40,571 nucleotides of DNA. It comes from a virus. Both the position numbers and the translations under genes were made by a program. Under the pieces are notes generated by a model, which ran no database searches, was not told the DNA's origin, and was given only the letters and a program-made list of their open reading frames with translations. Positions within the stretch are counted from its first letter, which is position 1; each line of letters starts with the position of its first letter. Location of the stretch: positions 1 through 40,571 of IMG/VR virus record IMGVR_UViG_3300031772_007302. The stretch is one strand, 5' to 3'. Below, piece by piece: positions 9,601 through 15,851 of this stretch.

Positions 9601-10002
9601 ATCCGCCAGTAGCGCCTTGCTGATCGCCACTCTCCGCGCCAGCGCACTAGGGTAGCTCCGCCCCGCGGCGATCTCCGCCGCGGTCTTGACCTGTGGCCTG
9701 GCGCCGGCCGACGGACCGGCCGTCTCGGGCCGCAATTGGAACGTCGCCAGGCTGGACGGAGGTTCAACCGGCAGCATGGGTTCGTCCCATACTGAGGCGG
9801 TCAGTGGCACAGGTTGGTAACCTGTGGGCCTCCGAAGCACGGGGCCGGCCCCCCCGGCAGTGCCGTAGGGCGGCACATCCCGGAGCAGATCCTGGAAATC
9901 CCCGCGGTTAGCCGCGGACGACGGCAGGACTGCCAACGGGGCCAGTCTCTCCCACGGGTCCACCTGTGCGAACGACGCCAGCGCCTCCCACGGGTCGGCC
10001 AT
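3646..10002 (-). CDS. Giant internal virion / large polyvalent protein (gp16-like, LPD38-type region)
   Basis: At 2118 residues this is the largest gene. The N-terminus is linker-like, and long charged coiled-coil stretches run from about 400 to 1100. From about 1530 to 1880 there is a conserved-looking block (GPVKRLKQATTTTYAPFWIL, later GFQGLYTPLRIMKAQ and HPLPWVWGWLFG) that resembles the large polyvalent protein-associated domain LPD38 found in phage ejection proteins. It contains two amphipathic or hydrophobic segments. No lytic transglycosylase motif was recognised. Placed last in the late operon after 236- and 635-residue proteins, it matches T7 gp16 in order and relative size, so DNA ejection through the envelope is the likely job. 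A coiled-coil unit ending RRAEQ(I/L)EAEAEKLS occurs twice, about 330 residues apart. Palindrome-derived peptides lie near residues 57-66 and 335-358. ATG 10002 has GGAGAGG 8 bases upstream. Confidence 0.8.
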   Translation of the reverse strand: MADPWEALASFAQVDPWERLAPLAVLPSSAANRGDFQDLLRDVPPYGTAGGAGPVLRRPTGYQPVPLTASVWDEPMLPVEPPSSLATFQLRPETAGPSAGARPQVKTAAEIAAGRSYPSALARRVAISKALLADRAPTVVERALETGSEARRVAAKTGLALAELPTDALTGLAGLSARIAQAIPVGGELPEDLTPEAWQQRGQRVHDVIRGWVDEHLGGPETPAGAFMSEMAPELMKMYGAGAIAGAATRATGVGEALAGSVPVTRLLHWAERRGGEMGRRMAEGVVQGMAAAPAFHVAMGGTGEPKQVATDVALFGLLGGLHGLGARHTAEIARPTGPSPQLRVNETPTEVGKPVPLAAAPEAAAPTLVTAPQEPPRAMIPPAPEPAPAVRVERPAEVQPGPEAGRAEPAAPPLTLAENAASMRQAARDLRDLAPTRSNGAAYIRRAEQIEAEAEKLSARVVAPATPVEVVQRSAEVPEAAGPEVAPLEQRYTDLSRRLASAETEHEQLVAEIDRLDASGASEQEAAEAMNRAARQYTEINALRDEMDSVALELDRQHYAGEGVAAGQNDLTLLENLSRVADTTGATSSKFQRAYPMRKTQRGRWVKSDGVVSLIDTTQWLEEVLRDQGISDPTPEQIAGARERVADLVRRSSRRATTYRVGDGDNAFLKDWGELDLGITPQEARAAERMLREELGRGRGWNLQEQRQVPAVEAAAPPRPVPTPVSESPVLVQPTLAPRTPEQQAAEMRRTAGELRDKSESVGRGYKASYLRRAEQLEAEAEKLSPSRPAGSRVQRNRGARQAAGGAEAAAPTGDVGPDVRPALQQRRRYVEENLRREGIAPGTPEAGRRGEELTQAHREAVRRALEAGQITPEEAVDRGHFVTHPELAEQYGIVSKELGERIASRTEREQAESARKERVRQAHEYFASKRGQRGQASLGPGRRFRNPYEGQAGSLQEDLGAAWEIGLDHFLEGVRTFADWSRRMVETTGEWVREHLPRLYHEVVQAWQHGEEIPEEVVRDRGAEILRGRPAGQGIEPGAIVHSADRGNYGKVVSVQGDRATVHFVSREGTEATVRIPLTQLTSTEGVAREAFGALREERNLEAYDLRLQVPAPTGDPAVKQMVSEVLSPERARKLSEPTVQVLRWYQKIFTRGWAHQDIALDTVGGRLKAILTEQGYDQELLGLAHDPAESMARAATAAGWKFRNAERDGWFDPDGNQVALGMEEIEHLAAFGSLPGEGVRGSAEGVKRALRPRQEQVERFWVYGLARRARELLQKALPMPETWTPSLVEQVIGELDSPQFQKAHAELQNWIHQGRLTLEETGWYGPGWADRMQQEHPNYLPFVRETLEATQSKGVSLRGDTAVPALVRSIKGGRMLVRDPRSQLLSQTRAMLEVTQHWRSRTQLRDWVTAARGGASAEEGAMLDQLARKLAPEELPDTMTPEQAGRLATDLMQSLTNVDGSSQPMTQATVKAALTGTALWRDPANKLPNNTLPVMGGGGKIEFWQVHPDLYEVYALRDSSLASFTGKVLGALFGPVKRLKQATTTTYAPFWILRNILRDIPDAIMQSPRRFPSRAEIREQGLFSPEIVKRFAAAATPIVGDLWPALRDVWAKGAEYRALGRAGAFQEMGGGYRMEPGIPGEGYDTGLGRRAGAAVYRGLQRLGPAGDVAETAGRTLAYFGSMPFNAVAKLGEISEQMSRMAGGRQAVRDALGRGASQENATAAGAAAARQVTLPFERGGQWGKALNRGKAFLSAGFQGLYTPLRIMKAQPVETLIRGITWVTVPTMLAYALNHDNPDWKRLSPFRKYGTLSWPIGKDQKGETCWFWHPLPWVWGWLFGSTAVMAMERWAAHDPQAVKDWAEQGVSALSPAGQGADFGSARTGAELLKQVGLGAGMGLAPDLAETVGGLLANRNWTGRDIVPKWDLQKHPSVQVKDYTSELARLAGRGGASPLEVDYLLDETFASLGRDIRAAVDRVVAETGHGTKPVGVSDQPIFLRSVVGKASQGASDDWRADFENELTRLKATESIAKAKEEAGQDLTPQEETALDRLSEAGQVDNELRDLSKQRREITRDAAATPERKQRELDVLTAEETELLAEYLGRPVPEWAARLSAAP
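8930..9000. repeat. Dispersed repeat type C (copy 1), inside the giant gene
   Basis: About 66 bases starting AGTGGCACAGGCTTGCCCA match 14031-14095 with about ten differences. Both copies are read in the same frame, giving PTE(V/M)GKPVPL and SP(Q/E)LR in otherwise unrelated proteins. The 5' part contains the inverted repeat GCCCACCTCGGTGGGC. Related shorter copies starting GTGGCACAGG lie at 9808-9832 (GGTTGGTAACC core) and 39119-39165. Confidence 0.75.
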
Positions 10003-10005
10003 AGT

Positions 10006-11913
10006 CTACCTCTCCTGCGCCAGCGCCTCGTCCACCTTCGACGCACTCACATTCGCGGCGAGCAACGCCGCCCGCAGTGTCGGGTCGTCCGCCCCCCTGG
10101 AACGGTACTCTCTCACGAAGCCCAGGGGACCCATGGTCTCCAGGTCGGCCCGCGCCCGCTGCGCGGGCGACGTTATGCCGGCGGGAGCCGTTGGCACCGC
10201 CGCCCGCGCCGCCTTCCATCCGGTCACCAACTCCTGCGCCACCCCGTGGACCTGATTCACCATCCGCCTCATTTGTTGCGGGTCCTTCTTCACCTTGTAG
10301 GGAAAGTCCATCTTGGACATCATCGTCCGGGTCAGACCGGCCACGTCCTTCTCGTCGCCCGCCCGGATGATCCCCCGCGCCTTCAACGCCGCGATCTGCA
10401 GCGACGGCGCCAGCGCCGCGATCCCGGCCGCCGCCCGCGGGTCCATGCCGAAGAATGCCTGGAAGCCCTGCGCCGCCGCCGCCGCTTTTTCCGCTCCCCC
10501 GTGCGTACGTGCCCAGGCAAACCGCTCCCGCGCCAGTTGCAAATTCGCCCGGGAGATCTGGATCCGCTCGCCCGCCGCCTGCGCCCCGAGGTCCTGACCC
10601 CGCATCGTCACATCCAACTGTCTCTGGATCCTCCCCCCCGGCGACACCTGCACCTTCGGTCGTCCGCTGGTGTCGTACAAGGGCGGCAATCCCCCCGGTC
10701 CTGCTACCGGCCGCCTTCCCGGCACCGCCGGGGCGAAGGTCCCGGCAGCCGGCGCCCCTGCGGAGGGCCTCACCGCGGGCCCCACCGCCCCTGCCGCCGG
10801 CCGCGCTTCCGGGCCAGTGCCGAGGACTGGCGCAGCCGGTCCAGCCGCCGGTGCCATCGCCTCGTACTGCTGGCCCGCTCGCGACTCCGCTTGCGCCTGC
10901 CCCTCGTAGTAGTCTCCGAGGTCCACGAAACTCTGTTCTCCGCCCTCCGCTGCCCGCTGGTAGTTCTGCGAAGCCAACCTGTGATAGTCCACCGCCCGCC
11001 CGTAAGCCGCCCGGGCGTTTGCCGTCAGCCTGGTATCCTGCGCCCTGGTGGCGGCATCCGTCAACCTGTCCCTGGCGATCTGCAACCGGCTCCCCCCCGC
11101 CTCCCGCGCCCGCTTCGTCAGCTCCCCTTGGACGAACTTCTCCTTGCCCCCCAACACGCCCCACTCGAACGCCCCCGCCTGCTGCTCCCGCGTCGGCACG
11201 AACCCCTGCGGCTGCAGATTCAGCCAGCGGGGATCCCCCAGCATAGCTGCCTGCACGGCTCTGCCGCGGTATTTGTCAGTGCCGAATAGGGCATCCAATC
11301 CCCCCCCGCCACTCGCGGGATGCGCCAGTGGCAATCCCTCCAGCCAACTCGGAGCCGCCCCCGGGGGCGCTTCCGGTGCAGACGTCTGCATTGCTCCCAG
11401 GCGCTCCAATGGCAGCCACCCGCCTCCCCCCATTGTCTCCCGAGGCAGCGCCGCCAGCCGCGCCGTCATCTCCGCTGGCCAGTCCGTCGGCTGACGGATT
11501 GCTCCGGTCGGCGGTAGCCCCGCCATCCCCACCGGCGTCCGTCGGTCGACGGATGCAGGTGCCAACCCCGTCAGCAGACCGCCCATGCCCATCTCCGGCC
11601 CCGCTGCTGGTTGGAATGGGTTCATCGCCGCCACCGGGGGCAGCGCCGAAGGGGGTGGCGGGCCGGCCGCCGTATCCGTCAGTTGACCCGTCAGCCGACG
11701 GGCCAGCCATCCGGGGTCGGCCTCAGGACCGACACCCCGGGCGACATCGATCTCTCCCTTCAGCTCTGCCTGGAGCTGCCGCAACTCCCGCGCCTGCCGC
11801 ATCTTGCGCCTGATCTCCGGGTACATCAGCGCCAGCGTGAGCAGGTTGGACCAGCTGGAATTCGTCCGTCCCGGCTCGGTGCCGGGGATCGGCGCCATCT
11901 GAATCGAGGACAT
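10006..11913 (-). CDS. Internal virion (ejection) protein candidate, gp15-like position
   Basis: This is a 635-residue protein with no domain I recognise. The N-terminus (SSWSNLLTLALMYPEIRRKMRQA) begins a helical charged segment. A long Ala/Pro/Gly-rich middle (about 65-130 and 340-420) is followed by a helical C-terminal half with several Gln/Arg-rich helices. It lies between the 236-residue and 2118-residue genes, matching T7 gp14-gp15-gp16 in order and roughly in size, so a core or ejection protein is likely. Four copies of the TCCGTC..GACGGA palindrome fall inside the N-terminal quarter of the gene (11483, 11538, 11675-11702). They are read as IRQPTD, SVDRRT and RRLTGQLTDT. Start ATG 11913 has GGGAGGCGGAG directly upstream. 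Confidence 0.65.
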   Translation of the reverse strand: MSSIQMAPIPGTEPGRTNSSWSNLLTLALMYPEIRRKMRQARELRQLQAELKGEIDVARGVGPEADPGWLARRLTGQLTDTAAGPPPPSALPPVAAMNPFQPAAGPEMGMGGLLTGLAPASVDRRTPVGMAGLPPTGAIRQPTDWPAEMTARLAALPRETMGGGGWLPLERLGAMQTSAPEAPPGAAPSWLEGLPLAHPASGGGGLDALFGTDKYRGRAVQAAMLGDPRWLNLQPQGFVPTREQQAGAFEWGVLGGKEKFVQGELTKRAREAGGSRLQIARDRLTDAATRAQDTRLTANARAAYGRAVDYHRLASQNYQRAAEGGEQSFVDLGDYYEGQAQAESRAGQQYEAMAPAAGPAAPVLGTGPEARPAAGAVGPAVRPSAGAPAAGTFAPAVPGRRPVAGPGGLPPLYDTSGRPKVQVSPGGRIQRQLDVTMRGQDLGAQAAGERIQISRANLQLARERFAWARTHGGAEKAAAAAQGFQAFFGMDPRAAAGIAALAPSLQIAALKARGIIRAGDEKDVAGLTRTMMSKMDFPYKVKKDPQQMRRMVNQVHGVAQELVTGWKAARAAVPTAPAGITSPAQRARADLETMGPLGFVREYRSRGADDPTLRAALLAANVSASKVDEALAQER

Positions 11914-11922
11914 CTCCGCCTC

Positions 11923-11980
11923 CCGTCAGTTGACGGATTCATGCTGTGGTGTTTCGGTCCGTCGGCTGACGGACCGAAAC
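11923..11980. repeat. Two family A palindromes, one with 13-bp perfect arms
   Basis: The 75-base gap between the 635- and 236-residue genes is mostly palindrome. Bases 11923-11936 hold CCGTCAGTTGACGG. Bases 11951-11980 form a perfect 30-base inverted repeat with 13-bp arms (GTTTCGGTCCGTC / GACGGACCGAAAC), the longest intact member of the family. The outer GTTTCGG/CCGAAAC stem also appears in the copy at 29874-29909. No T-run follows on the minus strand, so a simple terminator is unlikely, although the RNA hairpin would be very stable. Confidence 0.85.
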
Positions 11981-11988
11981 CGTCCCTA

Positions 11989-12696
11989 CTACGCCAACTC
12001 CGCCTTCACAGCCGTGTTCAGCAATTGCTCCAGCCACCCCGGTTCGCTCGAGGTGCCGGGGATGATCTGCATTTGTCCCCGCCCGCCGGTTGCCAATGCC
12101 AGCAGTGTCTGCACCATCTGCTGTCCATTCTCGCCCAGCATCTGCGCCGCCCGGTAGGGGTCGTTCAGCGCCATCTGGATCAGCCCCGGCAGCATCGCCA
12201 GCCTCTGCCCGTACTCGCCGTAGCGGCGCCCCGCGATCTGCCCCTCGAGGGCCTGGTTCGCCGCCAGGTCGGCCTCGTTGAGCGCGGAGACCATCGGCGT
12301 GCTAAATTGGTGCCCCCGGCTGCCGAAATCCATCAACAACCCTTGCCGGGTGGTGCGCGCTTGCCGCTCCGCCGCCGCTCGTTGCGTCGCGTCGATGGTA
12401 TTCAGCTCCTCCGGGGTTTGGCTCAGCCATCCCGGCGCCAGCATCTCCCCCAGCCGCGCCCCTCCCGCCCAGGCATTCGGCTGCGAGCCCGCCCACAATC
12501 CCTGTGCCTCGCTCATCCCCGGATATGAGCCCGGATCATTGAGCCAGCCCGTGCCCTTCCCCACCAAAAGCTTCTGGAAGTCCGTGATCCCCGGAAATTC
12601 CCCGTAGGTCACGGTCTTTGCGGGTGTCGCTCTCCTGCCACCCAGGGCGCAGGCCGCCGCCGCTCCGAGCGCCAACAACAGCGTCACAGTCAGCAT
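11989..12696 (-). CDS. Internal virion protein candidate, gp14-like position, hydrophobic N-terminus
   Basis: The product is 235 residues from ATG 12696; a GTG one codon earlier (12699) is also possible. The N-terminus LTVTLLLALGAAAACALGG is a signal-peptide or membrane-anchor segment. The rest is Gln/Ala/Gly-rich and helical, for example ATQRAAAERQARTTRQGLL and QALEGQIAGRRYGEYGQRL, with a GGRGQMQIIPGT stretch near the end. That Gln/Ala-rich, low-complexity character and the size are like T7 gp14, the internal protein that enters the outer membrane during ejection. It is followed by the presumed gp15- and gp16-like genes. The assignment rests on position and composition. Confidence 0.62.
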   Translation of the reverse strand: MLTVTLLLALGAAAACALGGRRATPAKTVTYGEFPGITDFQKLLVGKGTGWLNDPGSYPGMSEAQGLWAGSQPNAWAGGARLGEMLAPGWLSQTPEELNTIDATQRAAAERQARTTRQGLLMDFGSRGHQFSTPMVSALNEADLAANQALEGQIAGRRYGEYGQRLAMLPGLIQMALNDPYRAAQMLGENGQQMVQTLLALATGGRGQMQIIPGTSSEPGWLEQLLNTAVKAELA

Positions 12697-12700
12697 CACA

Positions 12701-13180
12701 TCACCGCCTCTCCAGACTATAGACCACCGCCTCCGTGCGGATTCCTCTCACCGTCTCCCGACCCCGCCGCCGCCGCATAAAGAGCACCGGCAGCCGCGTC
12801 GCCTCGCCCAGCTCCACACACTCCTCCTGCAGCGCCCGCGCCGCCTCATGATGGCCCGGGCGCACGTACATCGCCTCCAGCCACCAGACCGTCTCGCCGA
12901 TCTCGCACTCCCCTGGCGCCAGCAGTGCGAACCCTATCGGCTGGTTCCCTTCCCACGCCACCAGGCAGGCCGCGTCGGAGCGCAACAGTTTCTTCTCTAT
13001 CGCCCGCTCCGTCACCGCCGACCTCGCCGGCGCCAACTGCACGAAGTCCCTGATCATCGCCTCCAGCGCCTGCGCCGCCCGCTCCAGGTCCGGCCCGAAC
13101 CGGGCCTGCACCCCCAGCAGTCGCTCCACGCGCACGGGCTGTGACGTTCCCATAGACTGTCCCGTTCTCGGCTCTGTCAT
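12701..13180 (-). CDS. GNAT-like acetyltransferase-fold protein in the late operon
   Basis: The product is 159 residues from ATG 13180, with GTGGGGA upstream; an in-frame GTG at 13201 also exists. The core ACLVAWEGNQPIGFALL, followed by ETVWWLEAMYVRPGHH and AARALQEECVELGEATRLPV, has the order of GNAT beta-4, beta-5 and helix 4. The acetyl-CoA loop is degenerate: VRPGHHEAAR has no full R/QxxGxG/A. GNAT-fold proteins occur at the same place, next to internal virion genes, in several podoviruses, where their role is unclear. It may be a structural relic rather than an active enzyme. Confidence 0.62.
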   Translation of the reverse strand: MTEPRTGQSMGTSQPVRVERLLGVQARFGPDLERAAQALEAMIRDFVQLAPARSAVTERAIEKKLLRSDAACLVAWEGNQPIGFALLAPGECEIGETVWWLEAMYVRPGHHEAARALQEECVELGEATRLPVLFMRRRRGRETVRGIRTEAVVYSLERR

Positions 13181-13205
13181 CGTGCGCGTCCCCACTCCCA
13201 CCGTC

Positions 13206-13493
13206 TCACTCCGTCACGCTCCCCGGCGTCCGCTTGTCCGGCTGCCTCGCCGCGAACGAAACCCCGATCGCTATCACCCACGCCTCCGCCCCGATCACCA
13301 GGCCTCGGAACACGGCAGCGCCCGTCCAGTTGTGCCCCGCCCACAGGTGCCCCATCGAGAGCACCAGGCAGAGAACGCCGGCCGTCAGCACCGTCTGCCG
13401 GCCCTGCATGCTCGGGGCCATCACCTTCAACCCCGCCACCAGTCCCATCACCAGCGACGCGATCACCGCCGAGCTGCCGAGATCCGGCATCAT
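13206..13493 (-). CDS. Three-span small membrane protein, holin candidate
   Basis: The start ATG 13493 overlaps the upstream TGA (ATGA). The 95-residue protein has three hydrophobic segments: SSAVIASLVMGLVAGLKVMA (about 6-25), LTAGVLCLVLSMGHLWAG (about 36-54) and VFRGLVIGAEAWVIAIGVSF (about 60-80). A short charged tail ends RQPDKRTPGSVTE. Size and topology fit a class I holin. It is 1.7 kb downstream of the endolysin and separate from the XhlA-like gene at 15618-15851, so two lysis membrane proteins may exist. No sequence family is recognised. Confidence 0.6.
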   Translation of the reverse strand: MMPDLGSSAVIASLVMGLVAGLKVMAPSMQGRQTVLTAGVLCLVLSMGHLWAGHNWTGAAVFRGLVIGAEAWVIAIGVSFAARQPDKRTPGSVTE

Positions 13494-14161
13494 AACGCCT
13501 TCGTCATCGCCAGTCCCGGCGCCACCGCGATCCCGATCCCGATCCTGTCCAGCAGCGGTATCCGGCTGCGGGAGATGTCGGAGGAGACCACGTTCAACCC
13601 GATCCCCACCTGCGCGCCTACCACCGTGCCCACTGTTACCTTCAGTCCCCCCGTCGCGTGGTAGCGCGATCTGCCCCCTACCGAGGTGACCAGGCCCACG
13701 TTCCCCAGGAGCCCGCCCTTGTCGATCCGAACCAACCGCCGCTCCAGCACGAAGGCCGTCGCCTGGCTCTCCGAGCCCCATAGTGTGATGAAGCCCGCGC
13801 CGTCCGCCTGCTTGAGGCAGGCAAGGGCGAAATCAGCCACCTGCTGCCCAAAGTCGATCACCGCCCCGCCCGCCTCTTGCACTGTCGCCAGGACGCCACC
13901 CCCGCCGCCGGTGCCGGTCCGTCGGCTGACGGATTTCTCCGTCTCCGTCGCCGTCTGGGCCACCGTACCCGTCGCCGTGTCCCAGGTCTGGCCCGGGCCG
14001 ATCGTGATCTGCTCGCCCGGGCCCAGGGTCAGTGGCACAGGCTTGCCCATCTCGGTGGGCGCCAAGCTTAGCCTGAGCTCCGGCGAAGGGCTTGTGGCTG
14101 CCACCGCCGCCATCCCCGCCGCCAACACCAACACCAGCACCAACATTGTCACTCGCATCAT
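13490..14161 (-). CDS. Secreted-type protein of unknown function with signal peptide
   Basis: The 223-residue protein starts with a textbook signal peptide (MMRVTMLVLVLVLAAGMAAVAA, cleavage near residue 22). A repeat-derived stretch (SPELRLSLAPTEMGKPVPLT) and a Gly-rich hinge precede a compact C-terminal half. That half, from about residue 85, has LATVQEAGGAVIDFGQQVADF and ends in a Gly/Val-rich beta segment. Two dispersed repeats lie inside: type C at 14031-14095, and a family A palindrome at 13918-13933 read as KSVSRRTG. The C-terminal half may be a lipid- or membrane-associating beta domain; I cannot name it. AGGGAGGCGGAG precedes the start. Confidence 0.6.
   Translation of the reverse strand: MMRVTMLVLVLVLAAGMAAVAATSPSPELRLSLAPTEMGKPVPLTLGPGEQITIGPGQTWDTATGTVAQTATETEKSVSRRTGTGGGGGVLATVQEAGGAVIDFGQQVADFALACLKQADGAGFITLWGSESQATAFVLERRLVRIDKGGLLGNVGLVTSVGGRSRYHATGGLKVTVGTVVGAQVGIGLNVVSSDISRSRIPLLDRIGIGIAVAPGLAMTKAL
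14031..14095. repeat. Dispersed repeat type C (copy 2)
   Basis: This is the partner of 8930-9000: the same 5' end AGTGGCACAGGCTTGCCCA, the same GCCCA..CTCGG..TGGGC inverted repeat and the same reading frame in an unrelated gene. Confidence 0.75.
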
Positions 14162-14184
14162 CTCCGCCTCCCTGTCGCGTTGGA

Positions 14185-14204
14185 CATCCGTCGGCTGACG
14201 GATG
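14185..14204. repeat. Family A palindrome in the gap before the signal-peptide gene
   Basis: CATCCGTCGGCTGACGGATG is an inverted repeat with 8-bp arms. It lies in the 52-base spacer between the genes ending at 14214 and starting at 14161. The ribosome site of the downstream gene lies just after it. Confidence 0.85.
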
Positions 14205-14213
14205 CCATCTCGA

Positions 14214-14555
14214 TCAACTCCGGCCGTAGGCCTGCGCGTCCTCCACCGCTTGTTGCACCATTTCGATCACCGTCGCCGCCTCGTCGTGACTGAGCGCCAC
14301 CGCCCCCCGGCCCTCCAGTGACAGCAGCCGGCCGCCCCCGTCCAGAGAACTCACCCTCAGTCTCCTCCCAGCGAACGCGATGCTGCCCAGGCCGCTCCGG
14401 ATCGCCTCTATCGCCGCCCCGGCAGCACGCAGCGACAGTTCCCCCGTCTCTCCGAAAAAACCCAGGAAGGTCTTCTTGCCAATCTTTAGGCGGATCGCGT
14501 CTGGCCCAGCCGCCTCCGCCCGCACCGTGTAGCCGCGTACTCTGATCTCCGGCAT
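14214..14555 (-). CDS. Unknown 113-residue phage protein
   Basis: This is a compact alpha/beta protein with beta-rich repeats (RLRVSSLDGGGRLLSLEGRG) and a terminal helix HDEAATVIEMVQQAVEDAQAYG. No signal peptide, Cys pairs or known motif is seen. GGAGGGATAGAGCG precedes ATG 14555. It sits between the sigma-factor-like gene and the signal-peptide gene in the lysis-region cluster. The function is not recognised. Confidence 0.55.
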   Translation of the reverse strand: MPEIRVRGYTVRAEAAGPDAIRLKIGKKTFLGFFGETGELSLRAAGAAIEAIRSGLGSIAFAGRRLRVSSLDGGGRLLSLEGRGAVALSHDEAATVIEMVQQAVEDAQAYGRS

Positions 14556-14573
14556 CGCTCTATCCCTCCGCCC

Positions 14574-15137
14574 TCAGCCTGATCCCCATACCAGCCTCCG
14601 CTCCTCCTGCAGCCGTCGCTCCCGCGCTGCCTGCACCTTCGCCCGTACCTCGGCCCCGTTTCCATCGGGGGGCCCATACCCCAGCACCCGGCAGAGCAGA
14701 TTCAGACTCTGCAGGCTGCTAAGCCGTGCCTTCTTGATGTCCTGCTGCAACTGCAGCATCTCCACCACCCCCGCCTCCGTAGGGCAGGAGCTTGCCTCCT
14801 GCCATCCCTGCCCCGCCGGCAGGGAATCCATCAGCTCCTGCTCCACCTGCACCGCTGTCGGCAGCGAATCCGCGTTCTCCAGCCTTTGTTTCTCGGCCGG
14901 CACGTCAATCATCCGGTTCTGCTCCCGGCGCCAGTGCTGCATTGCCCCCTGGATCACCCTCACGAAAAACGTGCTCGCCGCCCCCTTGGCGGGGTCCCAC
15001 TCCGGCGCCCGCCGCCACACCGCCACCCGCGCCTCTTGGCACGCGTCCTCGCCATCGGGGCCCCACAGCCGCAACTTGCTCGCTGTCACCTGGATCGCCC
15101 TCTCGAATTGCACCAGTGCCTGCTCGCCGGTCATCAT
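14574..15137 (-). CDS. RNA polymerase sigma-factor-like protein (sigma70 region 2)
   Basis: The product is 187 residues from ATG 15137 (GGAGGGGG ribosome site). Residues 31-73 read DACQEARVAVWRRAPEWDP, then KGAASTFFVRVIQGAMQHW and RREQ. This matches sigma70 region 2: the acidic core-binding start D..QEA, the WDP..G..F turn, then R.I.GAM....R for -10 recognition. A possible region-4-like helix pair is at 130-180 but is not convincing. It would let the phage redirect host RNA polymerase, presumably to a subset of its own promoters. A type D repeat (14775-14803) is inserted in frame between the two halves and read as WQEASSCPTE. Region 2 looks sound; the loss of a clear region 4 is odd. Confidence 0.7.
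   Translation of the reverse strand: MMTGEQALVQFERAIQVTASKLRLWGPDGEDACQEARVAVWRRAPEWDPAKGAASTFFVRVIQGAMQHWRREQNRMIDVPAEKQRLENADSLPTAVQVEQELMDSLPAGQGWQEASSCPTEAGVVEMLQLQQDIKKARLSSLQSLNLLCRVLGYGPPDGNGAEVRAKVQAARERRLQEERRLVWGSG
14775..14812. repeat. Dispersed repeat type D inside the sigma-like gene
   Basis: The 29-base core CTCCGTAGGRCAGGAGCTTG plus YCTCCTGYC (inverted repeat GRCAGGA..TCCTGYC) also occurs at 31839-31867 in the small terminase gene with three differences. A shortened form lies at 19301-19329 at the start of the fibre gene, sharing CTCCGTAGGGC and CCTGCCATCCCTG with this copy. The two full copies are translated in different frames. Confidence 0.72.
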
Positions 15138-15153
15138 CTTCGCCGCCCCCTCC

Positions 15154-15621
15154 TCACGATCGCACCTCCCCGAAAAGCTCATCGAGTTTCGCGCCCACGT
15201 CCCAGTGGCGCCGCAGATTCTGGTCGTGCCCGACGATGCACACCCCATGGCTTCCGGTCGCCTCGATGGTGATGTCGTCGCCGATCACCAGCGCCACGTG
15301 CCCCGGGTGGGTATCGGTCGCGTGCATGAACAGCAGACAGCCGGGCTGTTGCCGCGCCGCCGTCACCGGGATCTGCCGGCACAGTGCGAGCTGGTGCGAG
15401 CTGCCGTTGAAGCTGCCAATCTCAATCTGCTTCCCGTCGCGCACCAGGTGCGTCACCCCCAGCGCCGCCAGTCCTATCGCCACCCACCTCCGCACCGCTC
15501 CGGAGCAGTCCGCCTTCCACTGCGTCTGCCGCTTCCCGCTCAGCGGCGGCTTCGCCCCCCAGCGGTAGGGCATGCCGATGTCCGCCCGGGCCGCCGCGAT
15601 CGCCACCGCCACCCCAGTCAT
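15154..15621 (-). CDS. NlpC/P60-family endolysin
   Basis: The 155-residue product is a single cysteine-peptidase domain. The nucleophile Cys39 lies in KADCSGAVRRW, preceded by IGMPYRWGA. The catalytic His108 is in THPGHVALVIGDD, and a third polar residue is likely in ATGSHGV (near 125). This is the NlpC/P60 order C-H-polar, and such enzymes cut the gamma-D-Glu/diaminopimelate bond in the peptidoglycan stem. There is no signal peptide, so a holin is needed for release. The start ATG overlaps the stop of the XhlA-like gene (ATGA), pairing the two as a lysis cassette. Confidence 0.85.
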   Translation of the reverse strand: MTGVAVAIAAARADIGMPYRWGAKPPLSGKRQTQWKADCSGAVRRWVAIGLAALGVTHLVRDGKQIEIGSFNGSSHQLALCRQIPVTAARQQPGCLLFMHATDTHPGHVALVIGDDITIEATGSHGVCIVGHDQNLRRHWDVGAKLDELFGEVRS

Positions 15622-15851
15622 GGGCTGCCTCCCGCGTACAACTTCACGATCAGACCGGCGATGCTCACCACCGCCGCCGCCAGAATCCCCAGGCCCCACC
15701 AGAGCCTGTTCATCCCCCGCTGGTGCTCCGGGCACTTGACCGAGAGCTGGCCTTTGATCCCCGACAGGTCCACCGCCATGTCGTTGATCTTATCGAAGAT
15801 CTTCTGCACGTCGGCCCGTAGCTCGGCCCGCAGTTCGGTCAATTCAGACAT
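15618..15851 (-). CDS. XhlA-like holin or spanin-type protein (coiled coil plus one membrane span)
   Basis: This is a 77-residue protein. The N-terminal amphipathic coiled coil (ELTELRAELRADVQKIFDKI) is followed by a hydrophobic span GLGILAAAVVSIAGLIVKLY near the C-terminus and a short tail. That is the organisation of haemolysin XhlA-type phage proteins, which insert in the inner membrane and help holin action. It overlaps the upstream stop (TGATG) and couples directly to the endolysin. A GTG one codon earlier is also possible. Confidence 0.7.
   Translation of the reverse strand: MSELTELRAELRADVQKIFDKINDMAVDLSGIKGQLSVKCPEHQRGMNRLWWGLGILAAAVVSIAGLIVKLYAGGSP

Noticed and set aside
13493-13781. 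In-frame upstream extension of the three-span membrane protein
   Set aside because: The extra 96 residues are Gly/Arg-rich, antisense-like sequence overlapping the previous gene in another frame. The ATGA overlap gives a clear start at 13493.
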